DNA of 64,000 nucleotides from Cryptosporangium minutisporangium (GTDB lineage: Bacteria > Actinomycetota > Actinomycetes > Mycobacteriales > Cryptosporangiaceae), in contig NZ_BAAAYN010000017.1 in the NCBI RefSeq assembly GCF_039536245.1, positions 451,166 to 515,165 on the forward strand, written 5' to 3'. The stretch's first letter is position 1. Each line of letters starts with the position of its first letter. This document shows, one piece after another, positions 54,392 to 62,517 of this stretch. The translations under genes were made by a program, and so were the position numbers. Under the pieces are notes generated by a model. The model had not been told where the DNA came from, did not search any database, and worked only from the letters and a program-made list of their open reading frames with translations.

Positions 54392-55431
54392 GGCTGGGCC
54401 ACCGCGGTTTCTCCCTTCGCCTTCAACACCTCGTTGAGCGGCTTGAGGTCGTAGAGCCCGTTCAGGTCGACCTTGTCCAGCAGCCCGATCTCCTCGGCGT
54501 GCTTGGCGCCCGCGGTGAGCGAGGTCGCGATCGGGTCGTTGAGGAACTCGAGCTTCGGCCACGCCTTCGTGATGATGTCCAGCTTGAGTGGCTTGCCGGT
54601 CAGCTTGCCGATCTGCTCGGAGACCGCCTTCTGCGCCGACGCCGGGTCGCTCGTGATCGAGTCGTTCGCCGCGACGTGTCCCTCGAGCAGGGACTTGACC
54701 GTCTTCGGGTACTTCTCGAGGAACTCGGTGCGGACGATCAGGTTCGTGATGACGAATCGCTTGTTCGGCCAGAGATCCCGCTCGTCGACGAGGACCTCAG
54801 CGCCGGCGGCGACCAGGCGGCTCACCCACGGCTCGGGGACCCAGGCGCCATCGAGCTGGCCGGCGATGAACTTCTCCAGGATCTGGGCGTTCTCCTGCGG
54901 CTGGATCTTGACGTCGCCGCCGCCCTCCTTGGTGGCGGTGAGGCCCTGCTCCTTGAGCCAGTAGCGCAGCGCGACGTCCTGGGTGTTGCCGAGCTGCGGC
55001 GTACCGATCCGCTTGCCCTTGAGCGTGTCCTTGGTGATGCCCTTCTTCACCACGAACGCGACGCCGCCGGACGCCGACCCGGCGATGACCCGGATGATCT
55101 CGCCCTTGCTCTTGACGAAGGCGTTCACCGTCGGGTTCGGACCGATGTAGGTGGCGTCGAGACCCTCGGCAAAGATCTGCTCGACGGCGGCGGGACCCGC
55201 GTTGAAGTGCTGGGTCTCCAGTTTCGTCTGGCTACCGAGAGCCTTCGTGAACAGCCCACCGTTGATGCCGACGAGCGCCGTGGCATGGGTCAGGTTCGGG
55301 AAGTAGCCGAGCCGAAGCGTGCTCGCGACGCCGTCGGTTCCGCTGTCCTCCTCGTCGCCCCCACACGCCGCGAGCGCACCCAGCAGGCCGAGCGAGGCGG
55401 AGCCTGCCAACAGTTGGCGGCGCGTGATCAC
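54388..55431 (-). CDS. Sulfonate-type substrate-binding lipoprotein
   Basis: 347 residues. Signal peptide with lipobox LGALAACGGDEE. SsuA/TauA-type fold: TLRLGYFPNLTHATALVGI, FNAGPAAVEQIFAEGLDATY, IRVIAGSASGGVAFVVKKG, DGAWVPEPWVSRLVAAG. It binds alkanesulfonates or a similar organosulfur or nitrogen ligand outside the cell. First gene of the three-gene importer; Rrf2 gene downstream. Confidence 0.92.
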   Translation of the reverse strand: MITRRQLLAGSASLGLLGALAACGGDEEDSGTDGVASTLRLGYFPNLTHATALVGINGGLFTKALGSQTKLETQHFNAGPAAVEQIFAEGLDATYIGPNPTVNAFVKSKGEIIRVIAGSASGGVAFVVKKGITKDTLKGKRIGTPQLGNTQDVALRYWLKEQGLTATKEGGGDVKIQPQENAQILEKFIAGQLDGAWVPEPWVSRLVAAGAEVLVDERDLWPNKRFVITNLIVRTEFLEKYPKTVKSLLEGHVAANDSITSDPASAQKAVSEQIGKLTGKPLKLDIITKAWPKLEFLNDPIATSLTAGAKHAEEIGLLDKVDLNGLYDLKPLNEVLKAKGETAVAQP

Positions 55432-55628
55432 GGGCGTCTCCTCGTAAAGTTCGTCTGTACGGTCAATCCCAGCTGCTCGATAGAGATTGCAGGCCCGATC
55501 GGCAAAGCGTCAAGGTCGTGCCGCGTGGCGGTTGTCTCTCGTCTAAGCTCTGTCCGTTCGGCCGACTTCGAGGACCCCCGTTCGCTACATGCACGACTGA
55601 GAGCCGGGGCGCGTGGGAAAGTAGAGAC

Positions 55629-56720
55629 GTGGCTCGGTCGGCACCGCTCGTCGCATCCCGGCAGTCGTCGATGTTGCTGGTGCAGCAGTTCCTCACCACC
55701 TACCTCGGCTCGTGGCTGCGGACCGCGACCAAAGGCCGGGTGACGAACCCCCCGGTAGTGATCACCGCACCAGCGGGGACCTTCGCGTCCGCCGTCCGGG
55801 ACGTCTCCGTTGAGGGTGCTGAAGCGAAGGTTGTCCACTTCGACGAGAACCCCGCCGCATTACGGCCACTCACCGCGGCCGGAGCGGACGCGCGACGCGG
55901 CACCGTCGTCGATGCGCTGCCCGAACTGCTCGTCGAGGCGGAGCAGGCGGCCCTTCTGCTGATTCTCGACGTCGCCTCGGGGAGCCTTCCGCTCGCCGAC
56001 CTGACCACTCTGCTCACCGGGCCTCGGGCCGGTCGCTGGCCGAGCAGCGACGTCATCGCGTTCATCCGGGCGGACTCGATCCGACGCACCGCCGCCAAGC
56101 TGATCGGTGAACGCCGGTCGGAGGCCGCGCTGGAGAAGCTCGACCACGCGGTCGGAGCGGAGTGGCGCACCGAGTACCACTCCGGTGGCGCCGGTGCGGT
56201 GGTCCGGGGTTACCTGCGGCGGCTGGAGGCGGCGCTGCCGGGGCGGGCATGGCCGGCGGCGGTGCGGGTCAACCCGAACGACGAGCCGGTGTTCTGGCTG
56301 ATCCTGATCACCCGACAATCACACGGAGCGTGGGCGTTCGCCGACGCCGTGGCCCGGGCGCGGCGCGGCTGGCGCCGGACGTTACGCCAGGCCGGCGCCG
56401 AGAAGACGCCGCAGGCACAGCTCGCCGTCGAAGGCCTGCAGAGCGCCGAACGGCTCGCGGTCGGCGCGGAGCGTCACGAGGAGCGGGCGGTCGTCGAGAG
56501 CCTGAAGCGCAACCTGCTGGAGACCCGACGCCGGGTCGGCGAGTTCCGCATCTCCGACCGCCCCCGCGAGGTCCTGGACGGGCTGTTCGGCACGGCCGAC
56601 ACCGCGCAGATCCGGGCCGCGGTGCGCGAACTGCACGCCGCGGGCAAGACCCTGTCGACCGGAGTCGGCGGCGACATCCGCGACCACGTCCTCCGGCTAC
56701 CGGATCGCCGCGCCCGCTGA
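55629..56720 (+). CDS. Three-Cys-motif-partner (TcmP)-like protein
   Basis: About 363 residues from GTG 55629 (ATG 55671 also possible). Pattern resembles TcmP-family proteins: an N-terminal helix VQQFLTTYLGSWLRTATKG, a strand PPVVITAPAG in place of the usual FAGPG, SSDVIAFIRADSIRRTAA, and the late EPVFWLILITRQSHGAWAFADAV matching the LIFAT..H..G segment. The C-terminal half is helical and charged. TcmP genes usually sit beside a three-Cys-motif (radical-SAM-like or GTPase) partner; none is seen here. Function unknown, assignment tentative. Confidence 0.5.
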   Translation: MARSAPLVASRQSSMLLVQQFLTTYLGSWLRTATKGRVTNPPVVITAPAGTFASAVRDVSVEGAEAKVVHFDENPAALRPLTAAGADARRGTVVDALPELLVEAEQAALLLILDVASGSLPLADLTTLLTGPRAGRWPSSDVIAFIRADSIRRTAAKLIGERRSEAALEKLDHAVGAEWRTEYHSGGAGAVVRGYLRRLEAALPGRAWPAAVRVNPNDEPVFWLILITRQSHGAWAFADAVARARRGWRRTLRQAGAEKTPQAQLAVEGLQSAERLAVGAERHEERAVVESLKRNLLETRRRVGEFRISDRPREVLDGLFGTADTAQIRAAVRELHAAGKTLSTGVGGDIRDHVLRLPDRRAR

Positions 56721-56774
56721 CGCGTTGCACGTTCCTGTCCCCCATAGAGGCGACGAGCGCGCAACGCCCGAGGG

Positions 56775-57146
56775 TCAGTCGTGGTTCTCGCCGACGACGT
56801 AGATATAGCCGTCGGGGTCGGTGAGCGTGAGGTAGGTGGCCCACGACTCGACCACCGGCTCGGTCACCTCGACTCCGCGGCCCTTGAGGTCGTGGAACGT
56901 CGCTTGGGCGTCGTGCGTCGTCAGGGTGCACGGTGCGGCGGCCGTCGGCGGGAACACGTAGCCGTCCTGCGGCTCGATCAGCGCGACGCGGGTGCGGGCA
57001 CCACGCGGCGCGACGTCGATCCAGCGTGTTCCGTCGGACGTCAGTGCGTCCGTGCGCAGTTCCCACCCCAGCGCGTCGACGTAGAACTCGAGCGACCGCT
57101 GCTGGTTCCGAACATAGAGAATCACGCAGTTTACGTGAGAAATCAT
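56775..57146 (-). CDS. Glyoxalase/VOC-family protein
   Basis: 123 residues from MISHVNCVILYVRN. The vicinal-oxygen-chelate fold is shown by two beta-alpha-beta-beta-beta halves: VILYVRNQQRSLEFYVDALG, WIDVAPRGARTRVALIE, then ATFHDLKGRGVEVTEPV and YLTLTDPDGYIYVVGEN. Metal ligands are plausible at His4 and Glu in the strand ends. Members include glyoxalases, dioxygenases and drug-binding proteins; substrate unknown. Confidence 0.85.
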   Translation of the reverse strand: MISHVNCVILYVRNQQRSLEFYVDALGWELRTDALTSDGTRWIDVAPRGARTRVALIEPQDGYVFPPTAAAPCTLTTHDAQATFHDLKGRGVEVTEPVVESWATYLTLTDPDGYIYVVGENHD

Positions 57147-57216
57147 GGTCCGAGACCTCCTGAGCACGGACGACCGCTTTGTCGTCCGTGCCCAGGGATG
57201 CCCGAAACTCTGCTAT

Positions 57217-58845
57217 CTACTCAATCGGCCGTGCAGAAACATATTCATGCACGGTGCCGCGCCCCGCCTTGGCAGCGGACTTGGCCGTGGTACCGGCTTC
57301 CGCCGTCGGCGCCAGCGGCTCGGGGTCCGGCAGCGCGGCGCAGGTCGCGTCGACGAGACCCGGACCGTCCGGCCGCGCCCCGGTCGCCAGGTAGTCGGCC
57401 AGGTACTTGTCGAGACAGGCGTTGCCGCTCAGCGTGATGCCGTGGTTGCCACCCTCGGCCTCGACCACCAGGCGCGAGTTCTTGAGCTTTCGCCGCATGA
57501 CCTCGGCACCCGGGTACGGCGTCGCCGCGTCGTCCGTGGCCTGGAAGATGAGCACCGACTCGACCTTCGAGTTCGACACGTCGATCGGCGACAGGCTCTT
57601 CACCGGCCAGAACGCGCACGGCGCGTTGTACCAGGCGTTGTTCCACGTCATGAACGGCGCCTTGCGGTACACCCGCCAGTTGTCCTCGACCCACGTCGAC
57701 CAGTTCCGCGGCCAGTGAGCGTCCCGGCACTGCACCGCCGCGTAGACGCTGTAGCCGTTCTCGCCGCTCTCGTCGATCGCCGCGAACGCCTCGTAGACGT
57801 CCACCAGCGCCTGCTCGTCCTTCTCGTTCACGTAGGCGGCCAGCGCGTCGGCGAGGTAAGGCCAGTAGCCGTTGAAGTAGCCACCGGGGATATAGGTGTC
57901 CTCGAACTCCGACGGTCCGACGACGCCACCGGCCGGCTTCGCCTTCAGCGCCGCTCGGGTCGCATACCACTGCTTCAGTACGGCGTCCTGGGTGGTGCCG
58001 AGGTGGTAGGTCGCGTCGTACTTGGCGACCCACGCCGCGAACGCCTTGTGCCGCGCGTCGAACGCGTAGTCCTGATCGAGGTTGTTGTCGTACCAGACGC
58101 CGGTCGGGTCGACGACGCTGTCCAGCACCATCCGACGGACGCTCCTCGGGAACAGCTTCGCGTAGACGGCGCCGAGGTAGGTGCCGTACGAGTACCCGAA
58201 GAAGTTGATCGTCTTCTCGCCCAGTGCCAGCCGGATCGAGTCCATGTCCTTGGCCGAGCTGAGCGTGTCGATGTACTTCAGCAGGCCGTTGTACTTCGCG
58301 CCGCAAGCGTCGGCGAAGGATTTCGCCCGCTTGAGGTTGGCCTCCATGTCGGCCCTCGTCTTCGGCACCGAGTCGGGGCGCACCGGGTCGAAGTAGCCCG
58401 GCAGACAGTTGAGCGCGGGCTCGCTGCTACCGACTCCGCGCGGATCGAACCCGATGACGTCGTACTGCGCGGCGACCGCCGGCGGCAGGTTGCTCGCGAC
58501 GAAGCCGGCCAGCGTGAGCCCGGAGCCACCCGGCCCACCCGGATTGACCAGCAGCGCACCCTGCGAGGTGGCCGCGGTGTGCGGTACGCGGGAGACCGCG
58601 AGGCTGATCTTCTGGCCGCTCGGGTTCTTGTAGTCGAGCGGCACAGAGACCTTGCCGCATTGAAGCGTGGGGTAGTTCTCGGTTCCGCACGCCGTCCAAG
58701 TGATCGGACTCGGTGCAGCCACCGCGGGCTGCGCTCCGACCGCAGGCGGGGCTTGTGGCGCCGCTGCGGCCGGTGACACCAGCGCCGGCGAGATCAGCCC
58801 GGCTAAGGCGATCCCGGCGACGGCCAGTGCTGGGCGTCGTCCCAT
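57217..58845 (-). CDS. Secreted alpha/beta hydrolase with TAP-like C-terminus
   Basis: 542 residues. Signal peptide ~1-29 (ALAVAGIALAGLISPALVSP). N-terminal alpha/beta-hydrolase: oxyanion loop LLVNPGGPGGSGL, YDVIGFDPRGVGSSEP, nucleophile Ser219 in FFGYSYGTYLG. The C-terminal TAP-like part carries the Asp (FQATDDAATPYPGAE) and His (EGGNHGITLSG). Cysteines in TACG, LQCG, LNCLPG, DACG, AVQCRD, APCAFW, NACLD and ATCAAL suit disulfides. Relatives are extracellular tripeptidyl aminopeptidases and proline iminopeptidase-like enzymes. Single gene. Confidence 0.92.
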   Translation of the reverse strand: MGRRPALAVAGIALAGLISPALVSPAAAAPQAPPAVGAQPAVAAPSPITWTACGTENYPTLQCGKVSVPLDYKNPSGQKISLAVSRVPHTAATSQGALLVNPGGPGGSGLTLAGFVASNLPPAVAAQYDVIGFDPRGVGSSEPALNCLPGYFDPVRPDSVPKTRADMEANLKRAKSFADACGAKYNGLLKYIDTLSSAKDMDSIRLALGEKTINFFGYSYGTYLGAVYAKLFPRSVRRMVLDSVVDPTGVWYDNNLDQDYAFDARHKAFAAWVAKYDATYHLGTTQDAVLKQWYATRAALKAKPAGGVVGPSEFEDTYIPGGYFNGYWPYLADALAAYVNEKDEQALVDVYEAFAAIDESGENGYSVYAAVQCRDAHWPRNWSTWVEDNWRVYRKAPFMTWNNAWYNAPCAFWPVKSLSPIDVSNSKVESVLIFQATDDAATPYPGAEVMRRKLKNSRLVVEAEGGNHGITLSGNACLDKYLADYLATGARPDGPGLVDATCAALPDPEPLAPTAEAGTTAKSAAKAGRGTVHEYVSARPIE

Positions 58846-59167
58846 GAGTGCCTCCGTGATCAGCGAGGGTCGACTGCTGACAACTCCACCGATCCTGGCC
58901 CAGTCGGGACTAGCCCACAGGGATACCGCAATAAACGCCCGGATGCCCGTTTACCAGGTCTATTCTGCGCCGTTCATCCTTGTTCCGACATAACAGGTGC
59001 GTAGGCGGGAGTCGCGGTCATCCTGCATCGGCGCGGCGTTGCCAGCCTTCCCCCGTTCATCTCTGAAGGCTGACAACACCGCATCGGTTCCGACGTCCCG
59101 ATCCTGTTGCCAGCCTCCGGTCCCCACCTCCCGAAACCGTGCCACTTCGGTCCAGCAGGGGCGACGC
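58846..59167. other. Intergenic region upstream of the secreted hydrolase
   Basis: About 320 bp with no convincing gene. It lies upstream of the hydrolase (minus) and downstream of the small membrane protein gene (minus). Slightly AT-richer near 58925-58990 (AATAAACG, TATTCTGCG), where the hydrolase promoter is likely. No terminator-like stem was recognised. Confidence 0.35.
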
Positions 59168-59425
59168 CTAGCCGGAAGAGGCCGGGGCGCGCCAAGCGGG
59201 CGCCGAGGAAGTCCCCGCACTTCCGCCGAAGCGGTGCAGCGACGACGACCGTCCCGGCATCCGTCGATGTCCACCGAGCCTGGGGATGATCCGCATGATC
59301 GCCGATCCCATCGCCACGAGCGCGAACGCTGCGAGGGACAGGTAGAACAGGCGGCCTGCGCCGTCCAGAGCAAACGATCCGCTGGTCACGAAAGCCGCCG
59401 GAGCCAAAGCCATTTTGTGATACAT
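59168..59425 (-). CDS. Small membrane protein coupled to the glycosyltransferase
   Basis: 85 residues from ATG 59425 (MYHKMALAPAAFV), just after the glycosyltransferase stop at 59430. One or two hydrophobic stretches (MALAPAAFVTSGSFAL and LFYLSLAAFALVAMGSAIM) end in a basic IMRIIPR flank, then a hydrophilic Arg/Ser/Pro tail. No Shine-Dalgarno, so translation is probably coupled to the upstream gene. It may be a small partner or anchor of the polysaccharide synthase; no family recognised. Confidence 0.55.
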   Translation of the reverse strand: MYHKMALAPAAFVTSGSFALDGAGRLFYLSLAAFALVAMGSAIMRIIPRLGGHRRMPGRSSSLHRFGGSAGTSSAPAWRAPASSG

Positions 59426-59429
59426 GCAT

Positions 59430-60656
59430 TCACCATTTCCGTTCACGGCGCAGCAGACTCATTGCGTACGCCTTGGCGTGGACGAATTGCAGAAAATAGT
59501 CGAGTACCAGTTCGTACATCGACGCCGAGATCAGCATTTGTCGCCAACCCCGGTAGCGCACGGTCACCACCCGCTCGATCATGAAGATCCCGGTGACGCC
59601 GAGCCAGAACAATTTGACGTGCAATCCCCCGTAAAAAGCGAGTGAGAAGACGATCGACCCGAGGTAGGCGAACGTGATCAGGACGCCGAGCATCGTCACG
59701 AACTGGCGTCCCCAGTAGCGCCATGTAACGCGGGTGAAGCCGTACTGGATGCAGTTCTCGACCGCACCTCGCTTCCACCGCTCGCGTTGCCGCCACAGGT
59801 CCCCCCAGGACGTCATCACCTCGGTGGTCAACGTGCAGTCGCTCGGGCTCAGCACCCCGTAACCGAGGGTCTTCAGCGCGAACGTCAGCTCGTTGTCCTC
59901 AGTCAGCACGGAGGTGTCGTAGACACCACCGATCCCGTTGCCCGCCGGAAGCACCCCGGCGAGGCGGGCCCGGGAGACCGATAGAAGGGTGGACGCGCGG
60001 AAGAGGGCGGCGGTGCCGGTGACCACCAGGCACTTGCCGCGGAGTCTGTGCACGTCACGGCGGTAGCGCTCGTACTCGTTGCGCTGCAGGTGACCGACGA
60101 AGCCGCCACCGGGACCGCCGCGGAAGAGTCCGCCGATGGCTCCGAGGGACGGATCCGACATGAGCCATGCCGTGGCGTTGCGGAGGAAGTCGAAATCCAA
60201 AACGCTATCGGCGTCGACCACCATGATGAGGTCGTCGGGAGCCGTATCGGGCAACAGCCTGGCGAGAGCCTGATTCAGCGCTCCTGCCTTTTTGTGCCGG
60301 TTACCGACGCTCTCCATAACGGTAGCGCCGGCGGTCCTGGCGATTTCGGCGGTGTCGTCCGTGCAGTTGTCCGCGACGACAATGACCTGGTCCGGTCGTT
60401 GTGACTGGGACAGTAGGCCCTGAACGGTGACGTAAATCCCGTCCGCTTCGTTGTGCGCGGGTACGAGGATCGTCACCCGCCCGTGCGGTGCCGCGTCCGG
60501 GGGTCTCTTCGATCTGGCTTTGCCCCGGTAGGTGAGTGGAACCGGGCGCAGAATAGCCGTCGTATCGAACAATCCGTCCGAATTGTCAGAGGTGGTGACC
60601 GGACCTGCGCGTCGGCTCTGTTCGGAAAGACTGGGTGAGTTCGCAACCACGTCCAA
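59430..60656 (-). CDS. Processive family 2 glycosyltransferase (membrane)
   Basis: 408 residues. A cytosolic GT-A domain: VTILVPAHNEADG, DQVIVVADNCTDDTAEIA, the metal motif VVDADSVLDFDF, TGTAALFRAS, the acceptor motif TEDNELTFAL, and QRERWKRGA (QxxRW), the mark of processive synthases (cellulose, hyaluronan, poly-GlcNAc). Helices follow (FVTMLGVLITFAYLGSIVFSL, LFWLGVTGIFMIERVV). It should build and extrude a beta-linked polysaccharide. No second transmembrane gate before the GT domain is evident, so it is a short version. The small membrane protein downstream is coupled. Confidence 0.88.
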   Translation of the reverse strand: MDVVANSPSLSEQSRRAGPVTTSDNSDGLFDTTAILRPVPLTYRGKARSKRPPDAAPHGRVTILVPAHNEADGIYVTVQGLLSQSQRPDQVIVVADNCTDDTAEIARTAGATVMESVGNRHKKAGALNQALARLLPDTAPDDLIMVVDADSVLDFDFLRNATAWLMSDPSLGAIGGLFRGGPGGGFVGHLQRNEYERYRRDVHRLRGKCLVVTGTAALFRASTLLSVSRARLAGVLPAGNGIGGVYDTSVLTEDNELTFALKTLGYGVLSPSDCTLTTEVMTSWGDLWRQRERWKRGAVENCIQYGFTRVTWRYWGRQFVTMLGVLITFAYLGSIVFSLAFYGGLHVKLFWLGVTGIFMIERVVTVRYRGWRQMLISASMYELVLDYFLQFVHAKAYAMSLLRRERKW

Positions 60657-60862
60657 GGGAACGCGGTAGCTCGTGGGTGAGTTATGGGTCGAGCCGATGG
60701 TTGGGACTTTCGGCCAGAGGCCTCAACCGAATGCAGGATAGAGCCCGAATAACCCACCGTCACTTTAGGACTAATAGGATTCCCAGACAGCACGGCCGTA
60801 AATTCACATTCAGCATTGAACATTCAAGGCCGGCGATCCGCTGAGCAGGTCAGGAACGACAA

Positions 60863-60890
60863 CGGGCCGGACCTCTGCAGGTCCGGCCCG
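60863..60890 (-). terminator. Terminator of tRNA-Ser(CGA)
   Basis: CGGGCCGGACCT (60863-60874) with AGGTCCGGCCCG (60879-60890), perfect 12-bp arms and a 4-nt loop, immediately 3' of the tRNA on the minus strand, followed there by TTGTCGTTCC. Confidence 0.88.
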
Positions 60891-60898
60891 GGTGTTCG

Positions 60899-60988
60899 TG
60901 GCGGTGGCGGTGGGATTTGAACCCACGGAGGAGTTGCCCCCTCACACGCTTTCGAGGCGTGCTCCTTCGGCCGCTCGGACACGCCACC
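60899..60988 (-). tRNA. tRNA-Ser(CGA), CCA encoded
   Basis: Minus strand. Acceptor GGTGGCG (60988-60982) pairs with CGCCACC (60909-60903); discriminator G at 60902 and CCA at 60901-60899. Anticodon arm CACGC-CTCGAAA-GCGTG gives CGA (reads UCG). Long variable arm with GAGGGGGCAACTCCTC and T loop GTTCAAATC. Its 3' half shows no second copy in the window. Confidence 0.96.
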
Positions 60989-61050
60989 GCCGAAGACGAT
61001 ACCGGATCCCGCGCGGCGGTCCGAATCGCGTCCGGCCGTAGCGGATGCGG

Positions 61051-61527
61051 TCAGCGGCGGAGGGCGAAGAAGCGGTCCAGCAGCGCCGCACAATCCGGTT
61101 CGAGCACCCCGCCGACCACCTCGGGACGGTGGTTGAGCCGCCGGTCACGAACGACGTCCCAGAGCGACCCTGCGGCCCCCGCCTTGGCGTCCCAGGCGCC
61201 GAACACGACCCGATCGACCCGGGCCAGCACCAGCGCCCCCGCGCACATCGTGCAGGGCTCCAGCGTCACCACGAGCGTGCACCCGGCCAGCCGCCACGTT
61301 CCCAGCGCCGTAGCCGCCCGACGCAGCGCCAGCACCTCCGCGTGCGCGGTCGGGTCCCCGGAGGCTTCCCGCTCGTTGCAGGCGCGCGCCAGCTCGGTGC
61401 CGGCGGCGTCCAGCACGATCGCGCCGACGGGCACGTCGCCAGTGGCGAGCGCACCCTCGGCGACCGAGAGGGCGGTGCTCATCGCGTCCCGATCGGGCGA
61501 GGACACGACCAGGCGCTGAGGTTTCAT
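61051..61527 (-). CDS. tadA: tRNA adenosine(34) deaminase
   Basis: 158 residues. Zinc cytidine-deaminase fold: His62 and Glu64 in AHAEVLALR, and Cys92/Cys95 in LEPCTMCAGA. It makes inosine at the wobble base of tRNA-Arg(ACG). MKPQRLVVSSP replaces the usual shorter start, and a Met near residue 16 might be the true start. Overlaps the partner gene upstream (61524) by 4 bp, an actinobacterial arrangement. Confidence 0.93.
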   Translation of the reverse strand: MKPQRLVVSSPDRDAMSTALSVAEGALATGDVPVGAIVLDAAGTELARACNEREASGDPTAHAEVLALRRAATALGTWRLAGCTLVVTLEPCTMCAGALVLARVDRVVFGAWDAKAGAAGSLWDVVRDRRLNHRPEVVGGVLEPDCAALLDRFFALRR

Positions 61528-62006
61528 TCGCCCCGCAGCTCGATCAGGGCGTCCGCGCTCCCGATTTTGCGGGAAACCTCCAGCATGACGTCCGAAGGCA
61601 GCATTCCCTCGTGCGCGCAGAGCGCCAGCAGGTCCCGGGCGGAAACCCCGAGGTCCGCCAGCAGATCGACGTCCCCGACCGGCCGGCCCATCAGCTCGGG
61701 ATCGTCCGCGTCGTCATCGTCCGGAACGTCGACCTCCTCGAGGTCGGCCAGCAGAGCGGCGCCCACCCGGGACTCGTCACCGAACGAAGCATCCGAGCCG
61801 AAGACGCGTGTCTCGGCTCCGTCCAGGCGGACGACGACCAGGAACTCGTCGTCGGCCTCGACGAACAACAGCGCCGGGTCGGCTTCCGGCTCCACCTCAC
61901 GCAGCAGGTCCACGGCGGCTTCCACGTCCTGGATCTCGTCCAGATCGAGTTCAGCGGCGACCCACCCTCGGCGCGGACGGACCAGGGCAGCAGCGAAGTA
62001 CGACAC
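61524..62006 (-). CDS. tRNA adenosine deaminase-associated protein
   Basis: 160 residues, acidic. Typical sections: VRPRRGWVAAELDLDEIQDV, DEFLVVVRLDGAETRVFGSD, LLADLGVSARDLLALCAHEG, LPSDVMLEVSRKIG. The family is found next to tadA throughout actinomycetes and is named only by this association. Its function is not known. Coupled to tadA by an ATGA overlap. Confidence 0.88.
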   Translation of the reverse strand: MSYFAAALVRPRRGWVAAELDLDEIQDVEAAVDLLREVEPEADPALLFVEADDEFLVVVRLDGAETRVFGSDASFGDESRVGAALLADLEEVDVPDDDDADDPELMGRPVGDVDLLADLGVSARDLLALCAHEGMLPSDVMLEVSRKIGSADALIELRGE

Positions 62007-62116
62007 GGGCCTCCTCCCGACGAGGACGATCCAAACGTCCGCTCATCAGGATCGGGCCGGATCCTTCCGGGCGCCAGCCCCGGGCCCGGAGAGGAAGAAA
62101 CGTCAGGTGGGGATTC

Positions 62117-62284
62117 TCACGCCATTCGGCGACGATTGGTGATGAAATCACGCTGACGCTCGTGGCGGGCGCGGCGCGGGGCCACGCGGTTCCGCAAGGC
62201 TCGAGCTTCCGCGAGCTCGGCGAGTAGCTGGATGCGTCGACGCCGCCGCTCTGGATCGAGTCGCTCGATGTCCTGGCCGCTCAT
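62117..62284 (-). CDS. Small basic protein, about 55 residues
   Basis: From ATG 62284 (MSGQDIERLDPERRRRRI) to 62117. An Arg-rich helix with LLAELAEARALRNRVAPRRARHERQ. A GAAGG lies close ahead; the longer start at 62317 is also possible. The charge and the PRRAR piece are like small conserved actinomycete proteins, but I cannot name a family. It stands alone between the tadA pair and gnd. Confidence 0.5.
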   Translation of the reverse strand: MSGQDIERLDPERRRRRIQLLAELAEARALRNRVAPRRARHERQRDFITNRRRMA

Positions 62285-62517
62285 GCCTTCGACCATGCCC
62301 AAGAATCTGGCGTTCATGCAAGAACCGCGGGCGCAACATCCTGTTACGTCCAGGGCGATTCTTATGTTCGCAACCTCCGGTTACCAAGAGTAGTCAGATC
62401 CACACTCGCCTTCCGAACGCCTGAACGCGGAGTAGACCTGTTACGTAGTCCACACCGAGCCCACCCCCGACGCCACCGGTAACCGGGGCGGACCGGGCAC
62501 TACCACGAGGTGACGAG

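Noticed and set aside
55432..55628. Leader peptide with Cys codons ahead of the sulfonate importer
   Set aside because: A frame ending LTLCRSGL exists on the minus strand but has no start codon or Shine-Dalgarno at leader-peptide distance.
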